Below are positions 1-9,485 of a stretch of DNA of 53,688 nucleotides, piece after piece. Within the stretch, counting starts at the first letter, position 1, and every line of letters begins with the position of its first letter. The notes beneath the pieces are model-generated. The model ran no database searches, had not been told where the DNA came from, and saw nothing but the letters and a program-made list of their open reading frames with translations. The position numbers were made by a program, and so were the translations under genes. Source of the DNA: Nocardia amamiensis NBRC 102102 (GTDB lineage Bacteria > Actinomycetota > Actinomycetes > Mycobacteriales > Mycobacteriaceae); the NCBI RefSeq assembly GCF_001612745.1, contig NZ_BDBA01000015.1:1-53688 (forward strand), given 5' to 3'.

Positions 1-3000
1 GTCACCCCGGCTCCCAAGCCCGCTGCCGCCAAGCCTGCTCCCGCTCCCGCGCCCGCGGCACCGAAAACGCCCGCCCCGGCTGCTCCGAAGCCCGCGACGG
101 TGACCGCCCGCACTCCGCAGACCACTCCGGCGCCCACGTCGAACGCCGCGCCCACCTCCGGCCCGAAGCAGGCCGAGACCGCCACCGACGAGGCCAAGGT
201 GCTGCGTGGCGCCGCCGCGGCGGTGGCGAAGAACATGGCCGCTTCGCTGAGCATCCCCACCGCGACCAGCGTGCGCGCCATCCCGGCCAAGCTGATGATC
301 GACAACCGTCTGGTCATCAACAACCACCTCGCCCGCACCCGGGGCGGCAAGATCTCCTTCACCCACCTGCTCGGCTACGCCATCGTGCAGGCGGTCAAGG
401 CGTTCCCCAACATGAACCGGCACTACGCCGAGGTCGACGGCAAGCCGAACGCGGTCACCCCCGCGCACACCAACCTCGGCCTCGCCATCGACCTGCCGGG
501 CAAGGACGGCAACCGCTCGCTGGTCGTCGCGGCCATCAAGGGTTGCGAGGCGATGACTTTCGGGCAGTTCCACACCGCCTACGAGGACATCGTCCGCCGC
601 GCCCGCGACGGCAAGCTGACCGCCGAGGACTTCTCCGGCGTCACCATCTCGCTGACCAACCCGGGCACCATCGGCACCGTGCACTCGGTGCCCCGCCTGA
701 TGCACGGTCAGGGCGCGATCATCGGCGCCGGCGCCATGGAGTACCCCGCCGAGTTCCAGGGGATGAGCGACGAGCGCATCGCCGAGCTGGGCGTCGGCAA
801 GCTCATGACGCTGACCTCCACCTACGACCACCGCATCATCCAGGGCGCGGAGTCCGGCGACTTCCTGCGCACCATCCACACACTGCTGATCTCCGACGAG
901 TTCTACGACGAGATCTTCCACGGCCTCGGGGTGCCCTACGAGCCGGTCCGCTGGCGCAAGGACATGCGCGAGCGCGGCGTCGACAAGAGCGCCCGCGTGC
1001 TGGAGATGATCGCGGCCTACCGCAACCGCGGCCACCTGATGGCCGACACCGACCCGCTGCGGCTGGTCAAGGACAAGTTCCGCAGCCACCCGGACCTGGA
1101 CGTCACTCAGCACGGCCTGACCTTGTGGGACCTGGACCGCACCTTCAACGTGGCGGGCTTCCACGGCCAGGAACGGATGAAGCTGCGCGACGTGCTGTCC
1201 ATCCTGCGCGACGCCTACTGCCGCCACGTGGGCGTCGAGTACACCCACATCCTCGATCCCGAGCAGCTGGAGTGGATCCAGGAGCGGGTCGAGCAGAAGC
1301 ACGCGAAGCCGACTGTCGCGCAACAGAAGTACATCCTGAACCGGCTGAACGCGGCGGAGGCCTTCGAGACCTTCCTGCAGACCAAGTACGTCGGGCAGAA
1401 GCGCTTCTCGCTGGAGGGCGCCGAGGCCGTCATCCCGATGATGGACGCGGTGATCGACCAGTGCGCCGAGCACAGCCTCGACGAGGTCGTCATCGGCATG
1501 CCGCACCGCGGTCGCCTCAATGTGCTGGCCAATATCGTCGGCAAGCCGTACTCGAAGATCTTCACCGAGTTCGAGGGCAACATGAACCCGGCCGGCGCAC
1601 ACGGCTCCGGCGACGTGAAGTACCACCTCGGCGCGCACGGCACCTACCTGCAGATGTTCGGCGACAACGAGATCGAGGTTTCGCTCACCGCCAACCCCTC
1701 GCACCTGGAGGCGGTCGACCCGGTCCTGGAGGGCCTGGTCCGCGCCAAGCAGGACCTGCTGGACAAGGGCGACGGGCCCGAGGGCTACTCCGTCGTGCCG
1801 CTGATGCTGCACGGTGACGCCGCGTTCGCGGGTCAGGGCGTGGTCGCGGAAACGCTGAACCTGTCGGGTCTGCGCGGCTACCGGGTCGGCGGCACAATCC
1901 ACATCGTGGTGAACAACCAGATCGGCTTCACCACCGCGCCGGAGAACAGCCGCTCCACCGAGTACTCCACCGACATCGCGAAGTTCATCGGCGCGCCGAT
2001 CTTCCACGTCAACGGCGACGACCCGGAGGCGTGCGACTGGGTGGCGCGCCTGGCGGTCGACTTCAAGCAGAAGTTCCGCAAGGACGTCGTGATCGACATG
2101 ATCTGCTACCGCCGCCGCGGCCACAACGAGGGCGACGACCCGTCGATGACCCAGCCGTACATGTACGACGTCATCGACACCAAGCGCTCGGTGCGCAAGG
2201 CGTACACCGAGAGCCTGATCGGTCGTGGCGACATCTCGCTGAAAGAGGCCGAGGACGCGCTGCGCGACTACCAGGGCCAGCTGGAGCGGGTGTTCAACGA
2301 GGTCCGCGAGCTGGAGAAGTACTCGCCGGAGCCGAGCGAGTCGGTCGAGGGCGACCAGCCGGTGCCCGGAACCGTCGTCACGGCCGTGGACAAGGCGATT
2401 CTGCAGCGCATCGGCGACGCGTTCCTGGGCGTGCCCGACGGCTTCAACGTGCACCCGCGCGTCAAGCCGGTGCTGGAGAAGCGCCGCGAGATGGCCTACG
2501 AGGGCAAGGTCGACTGGGCCTTCGCCGAGCTGCTCGCGTTCGGCACGCTGATCGACGAGGGCCGCGCGGTGCGCCTGACCGGTCAGGACTCCCGCCGCGG
2601 CACGTTCACCCAGCGGCACGCGGTGATCATCGACCGCAAGACCGCCGACGAGTACACCCCGCTGCACAACATCGGCAGCGAGAACCCGGGCTGGTTCGCG
2701 GTGCACGACTCGGCGCTGAGCGAATTCGCCGCCGTCGGTTTCGAATACGGCTACTCGCTGGGCAACCCCAACGCACTCGTGTTGTGGGAGGCGCAGTTCG
2801 GTGACTTCGTCAACGGCGCGCAGTCGATCATCGACGAGTTCATCTCCTCCGGTGAGGCCAAGTGGGGCCAGCTCTCCGACGTCGTGCTGCTGCTGCCGCA
2901 CGGCCACGAGGGCCAGGGCCCGGACCACACCTCCGGCCGCATCGAGCGCTTCCTACAGCTGTGCGCGGAGGGCTCGATGACCGTCGCGGTGCCGTCCACC

Positions 3001-3561
3001 CCGGCGAACTACTTCCACCTGCTGCGCCGCCACGCCTTGGACGGCATCCGCCGCCCGCTGATCGTCTTCACCCCGAAGTCGATGCTGCGCAACAAGGCCG
3101 TGGTCTCCGACCTGAAGGACTTCACCGAGAGCAAGTTCCGCTCGGTCTTCGACGAGCCTGCCTACGAGCAGGGCATCGGCGACCGCGCCAAGGTCAAGCG
3201 CATCCTGATGACCAGCGGCAAGCTCTACTACGAGCTGGCCGCCGAAAAGGCCAAGCAGAAGCGCGAAGACGTCGCGATCGTCCGCATCGAGCAGCTCTAC
3301 CCGCTGCCCGTCCGTCGCCTGAACGAGGCCCTCGAGGGCTACCCCAACGCCACCGACCTGGCCTGGGTCCAGGAAGAACCGGCCAACCAGGGCGCCTGGC
3401 CCTTCTTCGGCCTCAACCTCCCGGAAACCCTTCCGACCCGCTTCACCAAACTCCGCCGGATCTCGCGGCGCGCCATGTCGGCCCCGTCCTCGGGGTCCAG
3501 CAAGGTGCACGCGGTGGAACAGGCGGAGATCATCGCGGAGGCGTTCGAACCGACTGCGTAA
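1..3561 (+). CDS. kgd: Multifunctional 2-oxoglutarate metabolism enzyme (KGD/SucA fusion), 5' end missing
   Basis: Actinobacterial fusion of an E2-type succinyltransferase domain to a thiamine-diphosphate E1 2-oxoglutarate dehydrogenase, working at the 2-oxoglutarate node of the TCA cycle (decarboxylation to succinic semialdehyde, carboligation, or succinyl-CoA with partner E2/E3). The reading frame is open from base 1, so the true start lies outside. Visible order: Ala/Pro-rich linker (first ~60 codons); acyltransferase domain with the catalytic DHR motif at about codon 275; E1 domain with [10 protein letters not shown] near 1500, the GDAAF/Mg-TPP region near 1815, GHNEGDDPS near 2120 and [10 protein letters not shown] near 2905. 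The lipoyl domain of ordinary E2 is absent, as is normal for this family. A perfect hairpin terminator follows directly. Identification is firm. Confidence 0.97.
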   Translation, partial: VTPAPKPAAAKPAPAPAPAAPKTPAPAAPKPATVTARTPQTTPAPTSNAAPTSGPKQAETATDEAKVLRGAAAAVAKNMAASLSIPTATSVRAIPAKLMIDNRLVINNHLARTRGGKISFTHLLGYAIVQAVKAFPNMNRHYAEVDGKPNAVTPAHTNLGLAIDLPGKDGNRSLVVAAIKGCEAMTFGQFHTAYEDIVRRARDGKLTAEDFSGVTISLTNPGTIGTVHSVPRLMHGQGAIIGAGAMEYPAEFQGMSDERIAELGVGKLMTLTSTYDHRIIQGAESGDFLRTIHTLLISDEFYDEIFHGLGVPYEPVRWRKDMRERGVDKSARVLEMIAAYRNRGHLMADTDPLRLVKDKFRSHPDLDVTQHGLTLWDLDRTFNVAGFHGQERMKLRDVLSILRDAYCRHVGVEYTHILDPEQLEWIQERVEQKHAKPTVAQQKYILNRLNAAEAFETFLQTKYVGQKRFSLEGAEAVIPMMDAVIDQCAEHSLDEVVIGMPHRGRLNVLANIVGKPYSKIFTEFEGNMNPAGAHGSGDVKYHLGAHGTYLQMFGDNEIEVSLTANPSHLEAVDPVLEGLVRAKQDLLDKGDGPEGYSVVPLMLHGDAAFAGQGVVAETLNLSGLRGYRVGGTIHIVVNNQIGFTTAPENSRSTEYSTDIAKFIGAPIFHVNGDDPEACDWVARLAVDFKQKFRKDVVIDMICYRRRGHNEGDDPSMTQPYMYDVIDTKRSVRKAYTESLIGRGDISLKEAEDALRDYQGQLERVFNEVRELEKYSPEPSESVEGDQPVPGTVVTAVDKAILQRIGDAFLGVPDGFNVHPRVKPVLEKRREMAYEGKVDWAFAELLAFGTLIDEGRAVRLTGQDSRRGTFTQRHAVIIDRKTADEYTPLHNIGSENPGWFAVHDSALSEFAAVGFEYGYSLGNPNALVLWEAQFGDFVNGAQSIIDEFISSGEAKWGQLSDVVLLLPHGHEGQGPDHTSGRIERFLQLCAEGSMTVAVPSTPANYFHLLRRHALDGIRRPLIVFTPKSMLRNKAVVSDLKDFTESKFRSVFDEPAYEQGIGDRAKVKRILMTSGKLYYELAAEKAKQKREDVAIVRIEQLYPLPVRRLNEALEGYPNATDLAWVQEEPANQGAWPFFGLNLPETLPTRFTKLRRISRRAMSAPSSGSSKVHAVEQAEIIAEAFEPTA

Positions 3562-3578
3562 AATCCAGTCCCGAAACT

Positions 3579-3617
3579 CGGGCCGAATCACTCTCTTCCG
3601 CAGAGTGATTCGGCCCG
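3579..3617 (+). terminator. Intrinsic terminator of kgd
   Basis: Perfect 16-bp inverted repeat (3579-3594 with 3602-3617, 7-nt loop) beginning 18 bases after the kgd stop and followed by TTT. Position and symmetry mark it as the kgd transcription terminator. Confidence 0.85.
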
Positions 3618-3972
3618 TTTCACGTCTTATCACCAGGTCCAACAAGACACCGGCGTCGATGCCATGCAATCGCTGGACCCGATGATCGAGATCACCGGTC
3701 CTGGGGTCGCGGCATGCCCCTGCAGGGCTGGGCCCCCGACGGCGGCGGGAACTGAACGCCAACCTGGCGAATCAATGAGGCTAGACTGATCACGAACATC
3801 ACTGTCGGCCATCGGGACTGAGCATTGCTCCTTCGGCCCGCAGCGGTGCGTACACATGACACACGAATTGGGGGGCCAATGCTTATTGCGCGTGGCGTCC
3901 GGCACTTTCCTGGTGGGGGCCTGCTGGTAGCTCGAACCGATTCCGGGCTGGCCTGGGTGCTCCGGAGGCAGC
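3618..3972. other. Intergenic region, no gene recognised
   Basis: About 355 bases between the kgd terminator and the next start codon. Open frames on both strands lack recognisable protein composition. It presumably holds the promoter of the downstream three-gene cassette; GGAGG lies seven bases before the ATG at 3973. Confidence 0.5.
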
Positions 3973-5103
3973 ATGGATAACTTCACGGTCGACTTGTCCA
4001 GCCTTGCGGGCTTCGAGCTGGATCTGCAGGACGTCGGGACAAACTTTTCCTCGAACGCCTCACGCCTGCTATCGGCCGTGTCGCTGCCCACCGGCTCGAC
4101 GGGACTCATGGCCACTCTGACATCGTCGTTGGAGAAGTTCCACAGTGCGATATCCACAGCGCAGCAACGCGATCTGGCGGCACTCGGTACCCTCGGCACC
4201 AACCTCGCTACCGCGGGAACCAGATATCTAGCGAGCGACGACAACTCCGCCAACGCGCTTTCGGCAGCATCGGCGAACACTTTCGGAGACAAGGGCGCAC
4301 CCGATCGATCAGCCGATTCCCTGGGCGCCAGCCGCTTCAGTGGGTTGCAGCTGCCCAGCCTGCCGGAAGTGCAGGAAAATCAGTACGCCGTCCGCCAAGT
4401 GGTTACGGCCGGTATCGAGTTGATCTCCCCATACGATGAGCCGTTGAGCCGAACAATCGGCATCAAGCCAGCAGCGGACTACCTTTCCCCGCTGGTGGCG
4501 GACTGGGAAGCACTGCAAGCCATCGGCAAGCGGATCGGCCTGCTCGGGATCAACGACTATGTGGCCTCAGAAAATCTGGTCGGCGGATCCACATGGCTGC
4601 AACGCAACTGGTCCGGGGACGCTGCACAGGCCTTCGGCGCGATGGCGGGCGGCCTCGGACAATCGGTGGCCGGTCGGAGCTCCGATCTGGATGCGGTGTC
4701 GAAGATCGTCGAGAATGGTGCGGCCTGCCTCGAGCGGCTGGTATACAACCAGGCAATGGGGCTCAGCGGCGGACTCGCACAGTCGATGAAATTTCTCGGC
4801 TTCACCCTCCCGCTGGGAGTGTGGGCGCAACTGATCGATAAGCCCATGCAGGGTTCCATGAGGGCGGAGATAATCTCGGCGGTCGATACGCTGAAGAAAT
4901 CAGCGGACTCCAGACAGAATGCGATGACGACAATTATCGAACGATTTTCCCAGACGTTGGATTACACGCCCGGGCGCGCGATCCCGTCGCTCGATGCGAG
5001 TGAATTCGAGCTTCCAGAGAAGGTGGTTGTCGATTTGGGTGTCATGCGGTACGGGTTCGGCAACAATGTGTGGTGGGAGAGCAGCATTGCATCCGCCACC
5101 TGA
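3973..5103 (+). CDS. WXG100-like / ESX-secretion-associated protein of unknown function
   Basis: 376 aa. The first ~100 residues are a helical region resembling EspC/T7SS-target proteins (short polar N-terminus, then helices rich in A, T, S, L). A second helical segment around residue 210 carries a W-S-G turn (NWSGDAAQAF), the WxG signature of proteins exported by type VII (ESX) systems. There is no signal peptide or clear membrane segment. The start is supported by GGAGG at 3962-3966. The stop overlaps the start of the next gene, so the two are probably translationally coupled. The C-terminal ~100 residues resemble no toxin domain I know. Secretion by ESX is an inference; the function is unknown. 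Confidence 0.7.
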   Translation: MDNFTVDLSSLAGFELDLQDVGTNFSSNASRLLSAVSLPTGSTGLMATLTSSLEKFHSAISTAQQRDLAALGTLGTNLATAGTRYLASDDNSANALSAASANTFGDKGAPDRSADSLGASRFSGLQLPSLPEVQENQYAVRQVVTAGIELISPYDEPLSRTIGIKPAADYLSPLVADWEALQAIGKRIGLLGINDYVASENLVGGSTWLQRNWSGDAAQAFGAMAGGLGQSVAGRSSDLDAVSKIVENGAACLERLVYNQAMGLSGGLAQSMKFLGFTLPLGVWAQLIDKPMQGSMRAEIISAVDTLKKSADSRQNAMTTIIERFSQTLDYTPGRAIPSLDASEFELPEKVVVDLGVMRYGFGNNVWWESSIASAT

Positions 5104-5749
5104 TCCGCCGATTCCGTCGAGCCATCCGAAGTTCGGATCGGATACGAGCGTACTGAACAGATCGGAAGCAGGGGTGATCAGTGTCACCACGGCCCCGGCA
5201 GTTCTTGCCTATTTCGACAGCAAGGGGTACGAATTCGCAGCCGATATCTTCGGGGCATACTTGGGCAATAACGGCCCCGACTACGAGTACATAATAAGTA
5301 CGAGAAACGTCGAGAAAGTTGTCAAGACCCGGGCTGTCGCAGGGAAAGCCCAGGAGCAGCTGGATTTCATCAAAATGGAAGCCAAGCAATACACGGATCG
5401 GGTCGGAGTGTGGCATGAGATCACATCCTCTTGGGAGCCGGTCCGGGTGACCGATGACTCCGATGTGACACTGGCGCTCGGAGACTTCTCGGTTGCGGTC
5501 GGGAGCGACGTCAGAGTGCAATCCACCGAGGGCCAGCCGCCTTCGGCGGAGATACGGTACCGAATATATATCTATGACCTATACGATTTCGACAAGTCGG
5601 CGGAATGGTCAGGAGATATCGAACTGTCCGTCAAGAAAGGTCTCAATCACGATATGAGGCAATTGGAGGAGGCCGGATGGGCGCGCAGTTTCAAAGCCCG
5701 TGGCGACACCCAATTCCTCGGGGGATACACGTGGTCGGGAGCGATTTGA
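5087..5749 (+). CDS. Hypothetical protein, second gene of ESX-associated cassette
   Basis: 220 aa if translation begins at the TTG at 5087, eight bases after GGGAG and overlapping the previous gene by 17 bases; an ATG at 5066 is an alternative without a good ribosome binding site. After a Pro-rich start (PPPDPPIPSS) the protein is mixed alpha/beta and acidic, with an aromatic-rich stretch (IYIYDLYDFD) and a C-terminal WSGDIEL...GGYTWSG region. No family recognised. The tight overlap with neighbours on both sides argues for a dedicated partner of the WXG-type protein, for example a chaperone, effector or immunity protein. This is inference from context only. Confidence 0.6.
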   Translation: MHPPPDPPIPSSHPKFGSDTSVLNRSEAGVISVTTAPAVLAYFDSKGYEFAADIFGAYLGNNGPDYEYIISTRNVEKVVKTRAVAGKAQEQLDFIKMEAKQYTDRVGVWHEITSSWEPVRVTDDSDVTLALGDFSVAVGSDVRVQSTEGQPPSAEIRYRIYIYDLYDFDKSAEWSGDIELSVKKGLNHDMRQLEEAGWARSFKARGDTQFLGGYTWSGAI

Positions 5750-6213
5750 TGAGTGCGATCCGAACCCGTAGTCGCATGAAAATGAGCGGGATACCGATGC
5801 TGGCCGGTCTTCTCGTTATCACCGGCTGTGGCACGTCCGACTCCGACGCGTTGGACGATATAGGCAAGTGCGGAAATATTCATTTCCCGAACAGCGCGAG
5901 CGTGGTTGCGCACCACCGTGAAGATCTGTTCGGGGGAGATCGGGTGGCAGAGGTCGTCGTCGACCTCCCGCGCGGCGAGCTGGACTCCTTCAAGACGCTG
6001 TCCCATCTCGGCCAATTCGAGGCGGGAGCAGTCCCGAGCTACTGGAAAGAATTCTACTGGCAGAATATGCGGGACAGTGGTGTAGCAGACGCACTGCAGC
6101 AGGATGCCAAAAACGAATATTTCAAAGAGTCCGATGGGAACTCCGGGCGATGGCTGGTGGTCCACGATCTCGGTGCAGATACGACTCGGATCTTTGCTCG
6201 CGGGTCATGTTGA
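5749..6213 (+). CDS. Putative lipoprotein, third gene of ESX-associated cassette
   Basis: 154 aa. The ATG shares its A with the preceding TGA stop (TGATG), a coupled start. The N-terminus is a lipoprotein signal: basic residues (RTRSRMK), a hydrophobic stretch and the lipobox LVITGC, giving a mature protein starting at Cys26, anchored in the outer face of the cytoplasmic membrane. The mature part is acidic and unrecognised, ending in Cys. Together with the two upstream genes it forms a compact operon. Confidence 0.7.
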   Translation: MSAIRTRSRMKMSGIPMLAGLLVITGCGTSDSDALDDIGKCGNIHFPNSASVVAHHREDLFGGDRVAEVVVDLPRGELDSFKTLSHLGQFEAGAVPSYWKEFYWQNMRDSGVADALQQDAKNEYFKESDGNSGRWLVVHDLGADTTRIFARGSC

Positions 6214-6485
6214 GCGGCGACCTGGACCCATCCTCGGGGGACTCAGCGCTGTCATCGAATGCGAGCGGCTCCGGCGCGCTCCGTGACGGATTCACTCGGT
6301 GAGCGCGGGTGTCACAACTTCATTGCAGCCCAGCATGATTCACAGCTTCACGATCTCGATCTCCGGACCGCACAACAACGCCATGCCCTCGGGGTCCGAC
6401 GTCACCACCGTGACCAGCCCGCGAACCGAGCTTGTCATCGTCAGCGGCAGTCTCGACCGCCGGAAACTCTGGGCACTCCACCGGT
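6214..6485. other. Intergenic, possible 32-codon remnant on minus strand
   Basis: Between the lipoprotein stop and the DoxX gene stop. On the minus strand, 6438-6340 encodes a short protein-like frame (MTSSVRGLVTVVTSDPEGMA...) that would lie just downstream of the DoxX gene. It has no convincing ribosome binding site and may be the remnant of a longer gene or chance. Confidence 0.3.
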
Positions 6486-6827
6486 TCAGGTAAAAGCGTT
6501 GAGGGCCAACGTTGCCACGACGAGGGCCAGCACGACGATGTCCGCGATCACCGCCGTGACGGTGTCGCGAACGCGAAGCCGGGCCACAATCGCTCCCACC
6601 ATCAGCGCAGTCAGGCCGGCGAGCGCGGCCACCCCCAGCGGTCGGAAGTAGATGCCGATCAATGCGCCCAGGGCTCCGGCCACCTCCAGCGCGCCGGTCA
6701 GGCGCCATAGCGCAGGCGAGACACGCAGGTGATCGCGGATCTCGAGCGACTGCCGCAGGCCGACGAGCTTCACCATGCCGGTCACGAAGAACAGGAGACC
6801 GACGGCCACGGTCAGAACTGTTGTCAT
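6486..6827 (-). CDS. DoxX family membrane protein
   Basis: 113 aa, four predicted transmembrane helices. The first helix contains the family-typical FVTGMVKL motif, followed by a short loop with the RQSLEIRDHL helix, then ALEVAGALGALIGI and two further hydrophobic segments. Size and layout match DoxX-like quinone-associated or small membrane proteins. Start chosen at MTTVL because the upstream extension is polar and atypical. The substrate is unknown. Confidence 0.75.
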   Translation of the reverse strand: MTTVLTVAVGLLFFVTGMVKLVGLRQSLEIRDHLRVSPALWRLTGALEVAGALGALIGIYFRPLGVAALAGLTALMVGAIVARLRVRDTVTAVIADIVVLALVVATLALNAFT

Positions 6828-7070
6828 GCTGGAGACCGTAGCCACTGGCAATGAGGTACGCGCAGCGGAGCCGGTCGTCGAGATGGCACCCAGCACCGGA
6901 ACCAGTCTCTGGCACGGTTGGCCTTCATATTGGCACGTTCGGTACTGCCCGTCCGACCGGCGCGATGCGAGACTATGGCCTCGTTGTTCGCACCGGCCGT
7001 GTCACCGTCGAGTCGAGCCGGTGCGTCGGTTTGCGCTGCTTCACACCTGAAATCTCTGGAGCGACTTTCC

Positions 7071-8345
7071 ATGACCACCCCGCAGTTTCCGTCGCATGCC
7101 TCACCTTGTCCGGTTGGTCACGGCTCGCCGAGCGGTGCCGACGGACCGCGCGTGCCGCTGTATTCGCCGGAATTCGCCGCCGATCCCCATCGCGCCTACC
7201 GTGAGATGCGCAAGCAGTTCGGCTCCATGGTGCCGGTTGATCTGGCGCCGTCGGTGCCGGCGACGCTGGTGATCGACTATCGCACTGCTGTGCGAATCCT
7301 CCATGACCCCGAGCATTTTCCGGCGGACCCTCGCGTCTGGCAGAAGAACATCCCCGCAGACTGCCCGGTCCTGCCGTTGATGGAGTGGCGGCCGCTGGCG
7401 AGCAGAAGCGCCGGAGTGGAATTCGAACGCTACCGGCAGGCGATCACCGCGAGTATCCAGGAAGTCGATCTGAATGCCCTGCACGCCACCGTGGAGGAGA
7501 TCGCCGTCCCGCTGATCAACACCTTCTGCCGGGCGGGTACGGCCGACCTGATGAGTCAATACGCGTTTCCGGTGGCGTTCGAAGTCGTCAATATCCAACT
7601 CGGTTGCCCGCCTGAAATCGGGCGGCGGGCCACGGCGGCGTTGGCCGCGATGTTCGAGGGTATCGAGGCGGAGAAGGGCAACGCCATGCTCAGTGAGGCT
7701 CTGCTGCAGCTGGTCGCGCTCAAACGGGCACAGCCGGGCGACGACATCACCACGCGGCTGCTGCGGCACCCGGCCGGACTCGACGACATCGAACTGCTCA
7801 ACCAGTTGGCCGGCTTCTACGCTGCGGCGTTCGAGCTGCAACAGAATCTGATTGCCAACACGCTGCTGTTGATCCTCACCGACGACCGGTTCGCGGGCGG
7901 CGTTCTCGGCGGGACCCTTTCCACCCGTGATGCCCTCGACGAGGTCTTGTTCAACGACCCACCCCTTGCGAACCTGTGCATCAGCTATCCCAGGCAACCG
8001 ATCCTCATCGACGAGGTCTGGCTGCCTGCGCATCAACCGGTCGTCGTCAGCATGGCCGCCTGCAACAACGACCCCTCGATCCGCGCCGAGGAGCTGGTCG
8101 GCAACCGCTCGCATCTGGCGTGGGGTCTCGGCCCGCACGCCTGCCCCGCGCGATCGATGGCCTACCTGATCGCTCAGGACGCCATCGATCAGTTGCTCGA
8201 CGCGCTACCCGAGATGCGGCTTGCCGCACCGTCTGGCGAACCGACCTGGCGGCCCGGCCCGTTCCACCGAGCCCTGGCCGCTCTCCCCGTCGACTTCCCG
8301 CAGACTCCTCCGTTGAACGCCTCGACCGCACCGGGACGGGAGTAG
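7071..8345 (+). CDS. Cytochrome P450, atypical (no ExxR; resembles CYP157-type conservon P450s)
   Basis: 424 aa. The heme-ligand loop is clear (HLAWGLGPHACPAR, Cys358), and the C-terminal WRPGPFHRALAALPVDF is typical of actinobacterial P450s linked to conservons. Two supposedly invariant features are missing. The K-helix ExxR reads E291-V-L-F294, with Phe in place of Arg. The I-helix lacks the acid-threonine pair (AAAFELQQN instead of AGxET). Loss of ExxR is a known property of CYP157-family enzymes, which this protein resembles by eye. No conservon partner genes (histidine kinase-like, roadblock, DUF742, small GTPase) are adjacent. It converges on the AraC gene with a 3-bp gap. Substrate unknown. 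Confidence 0.85.
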   Translation: MTTPQFPSHASPCPVGHGSPSGADGPRVPLYSPEFAADPHRAYREMRKQFGSMVPVDLAPSVPATLVIDYRTAVRILHDPEHFPADPRVWQKNIPADCPVLPLMEWRPLASRSAGVEFERYRQAITASIQEVDLNALHATVEEIAVPLINTFCRAGTADLMSQYAFPVAFEVVNIQLGCPPEIGRRATAALAAMFEGIEAEKGNAMLSEALLQLVALKRAQPGDDITTRLLRHPAGLDDIELLNQLAGFYAAAFELQQNLIANTLLLILTDDRFAGGVLGGTLSTRDALDEVLFNDPPLANLCISYPRQPILIDEVWLPAHQPVVVSMAACNNDPSIRAEELVGNRSHLAWGLGPHACPARSMAYLIAQDAIDQLLDALPEMRLAAPSGEPTWRPGPFHRALAALPVDFPQTPPLNASTAPGRE

Positions 8346-8348
8346 CTC

Positions 8349-9344
8349 TCACCAGGTAGCCGGTGGGGGCTGGGTGGACCATCGCCGCCGGGCCCGGTAG
8401 AACGCACCGGTGTCGGAGTACCCCAGGCGCCGAGCCAACGACATCGAGTCACCCGGATTCATCTGGGAAAGAACCTCGAGGCGAGCACGGCGAGCACGGT
8501 CGAGTTCCTGACTCCAGGTGGTTCCCTCCTCCGCGAGACGCCGTTGCATACTGCGCTTGCTCGTCGCCAACCGCCGTGCCGCGCGATCCACGGTCACCGG
8601 ACCGTCACCCAGCATTGCCGTCAACACATGGTGCACTCGGCCCGACCACGTCGCCTCGCGGTGGTGCGGTGGCGGCAGCGTCGCCGCGTACCGCAGCAGG
8701 ATCTCGGCGAGCACCGGGTCGGCGGTTCGCATCGGCAGCTCCAGATCGGACTTCCGGAATGTGATCTGATCGGTCGGCGCGCCGAAGTCGATCCGATCGG
8801 TGCCGAACAATTCGACGAGATGACCGTGCCGGCGCGGCGCTTGCTGGTGGAAGCAGACTCGGACGGCATTCACCTGCCGCCCGGTCACATATCGAGCGCG
8901 AATCACGTTGCTCGCGAGCGCGAACTGCATGGCCAGCTCGCGTCCGCGTCCCTGTCCACGGAGCATCCGAATGTCGAGACCCACTTCGTTCTCGGACCCG
9001 CCGACGAGTGCGAACGCGAGATTGGTGGTGATGATTCCGAGATGCGGCCGAATCAGTGCCAGCCCCTCGCCCAGGGTCGGTGCCGTGGTGAGCAGGTAGT
9101 CGAACAAACCCAGCCGTCCCGGAACATAGGTCGCCGCACTGTGTAACGCCACGACCGGATCTCCCAACTCGTGTTCGACCAGTTCCCACAGCCGCACATA
9201 ACTGTCACTGGGCACCATCAGGTCACTGCTCGACCAGACCCAATCCGGCAAAGCCGCCGCACGCGCCAGCTGATGCCGTGGCGATTCGGCCAAGCCCAGA
9301 CTGTCGAGGACGAACTTGGGCAAAATCACCTGATCCGTGGTCAT
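8349..9344 (-). CDS. AraC family transcriptional regulator
   Basis: 331 aa. An N-terminal ligand-binding half of the arabinose-binding/OruR type (about residues 20-205; LGDPVVALHSA, GLFDYLLTTAPTLGEGL) precedes a C-terminal double helix-turn-helix (about 230-331; VTVDRAARRLATSKRSMQRRLAEEG, then LARRLGYSDTGAFYRARRRW). Start chosen at MTTDQVILP, where the family homology begins. It lies downstream of, and on the same strand as, the canonical P450 and converges with the atypical P450, so it may control either. Confidence 0.88.
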   Translation of the reverse strand: MTTDQVILPKFVLDSLGLAESPRHQLARAAALPDWVWSSSDLMVPSDSYVRLWELVEHELGDPVVALHSAATYVPGRLGLFDYLLTTAPTLGEGLALIRPHLGIITTNLAFALVGGSENEVGLDIRMLRGQGRGRELAMQFALASNVIRARYVTGRQVNAVRVCFHQQAPRRHGHLVELFGTDRIDFGAPTDQITFRKSDLELPMRTADPVLAEILLRYAATLPPPHHREATWSGRVHHVLTAMLGDGPVTVDRAARRLATSKRSMQRRLAEEGTTWSQELDRARRARLEVLSQMNPGDSMSLARRLGYSDTGAFYRARRRWSTQPPPATW

Positions 9345-9485
9345 CTTTTTCAACGTCCTGGCCGGGAAGCAATCGGGCACTGTCGATGTGTCACAAAGCA
9401 TTCGAAACCAAAGTGACACGGCGACTCGAAATCGTACCCATGTTTCTCGTGCCATGGCGTGCCGGCGCCGGGCGGGCACGGCGGA

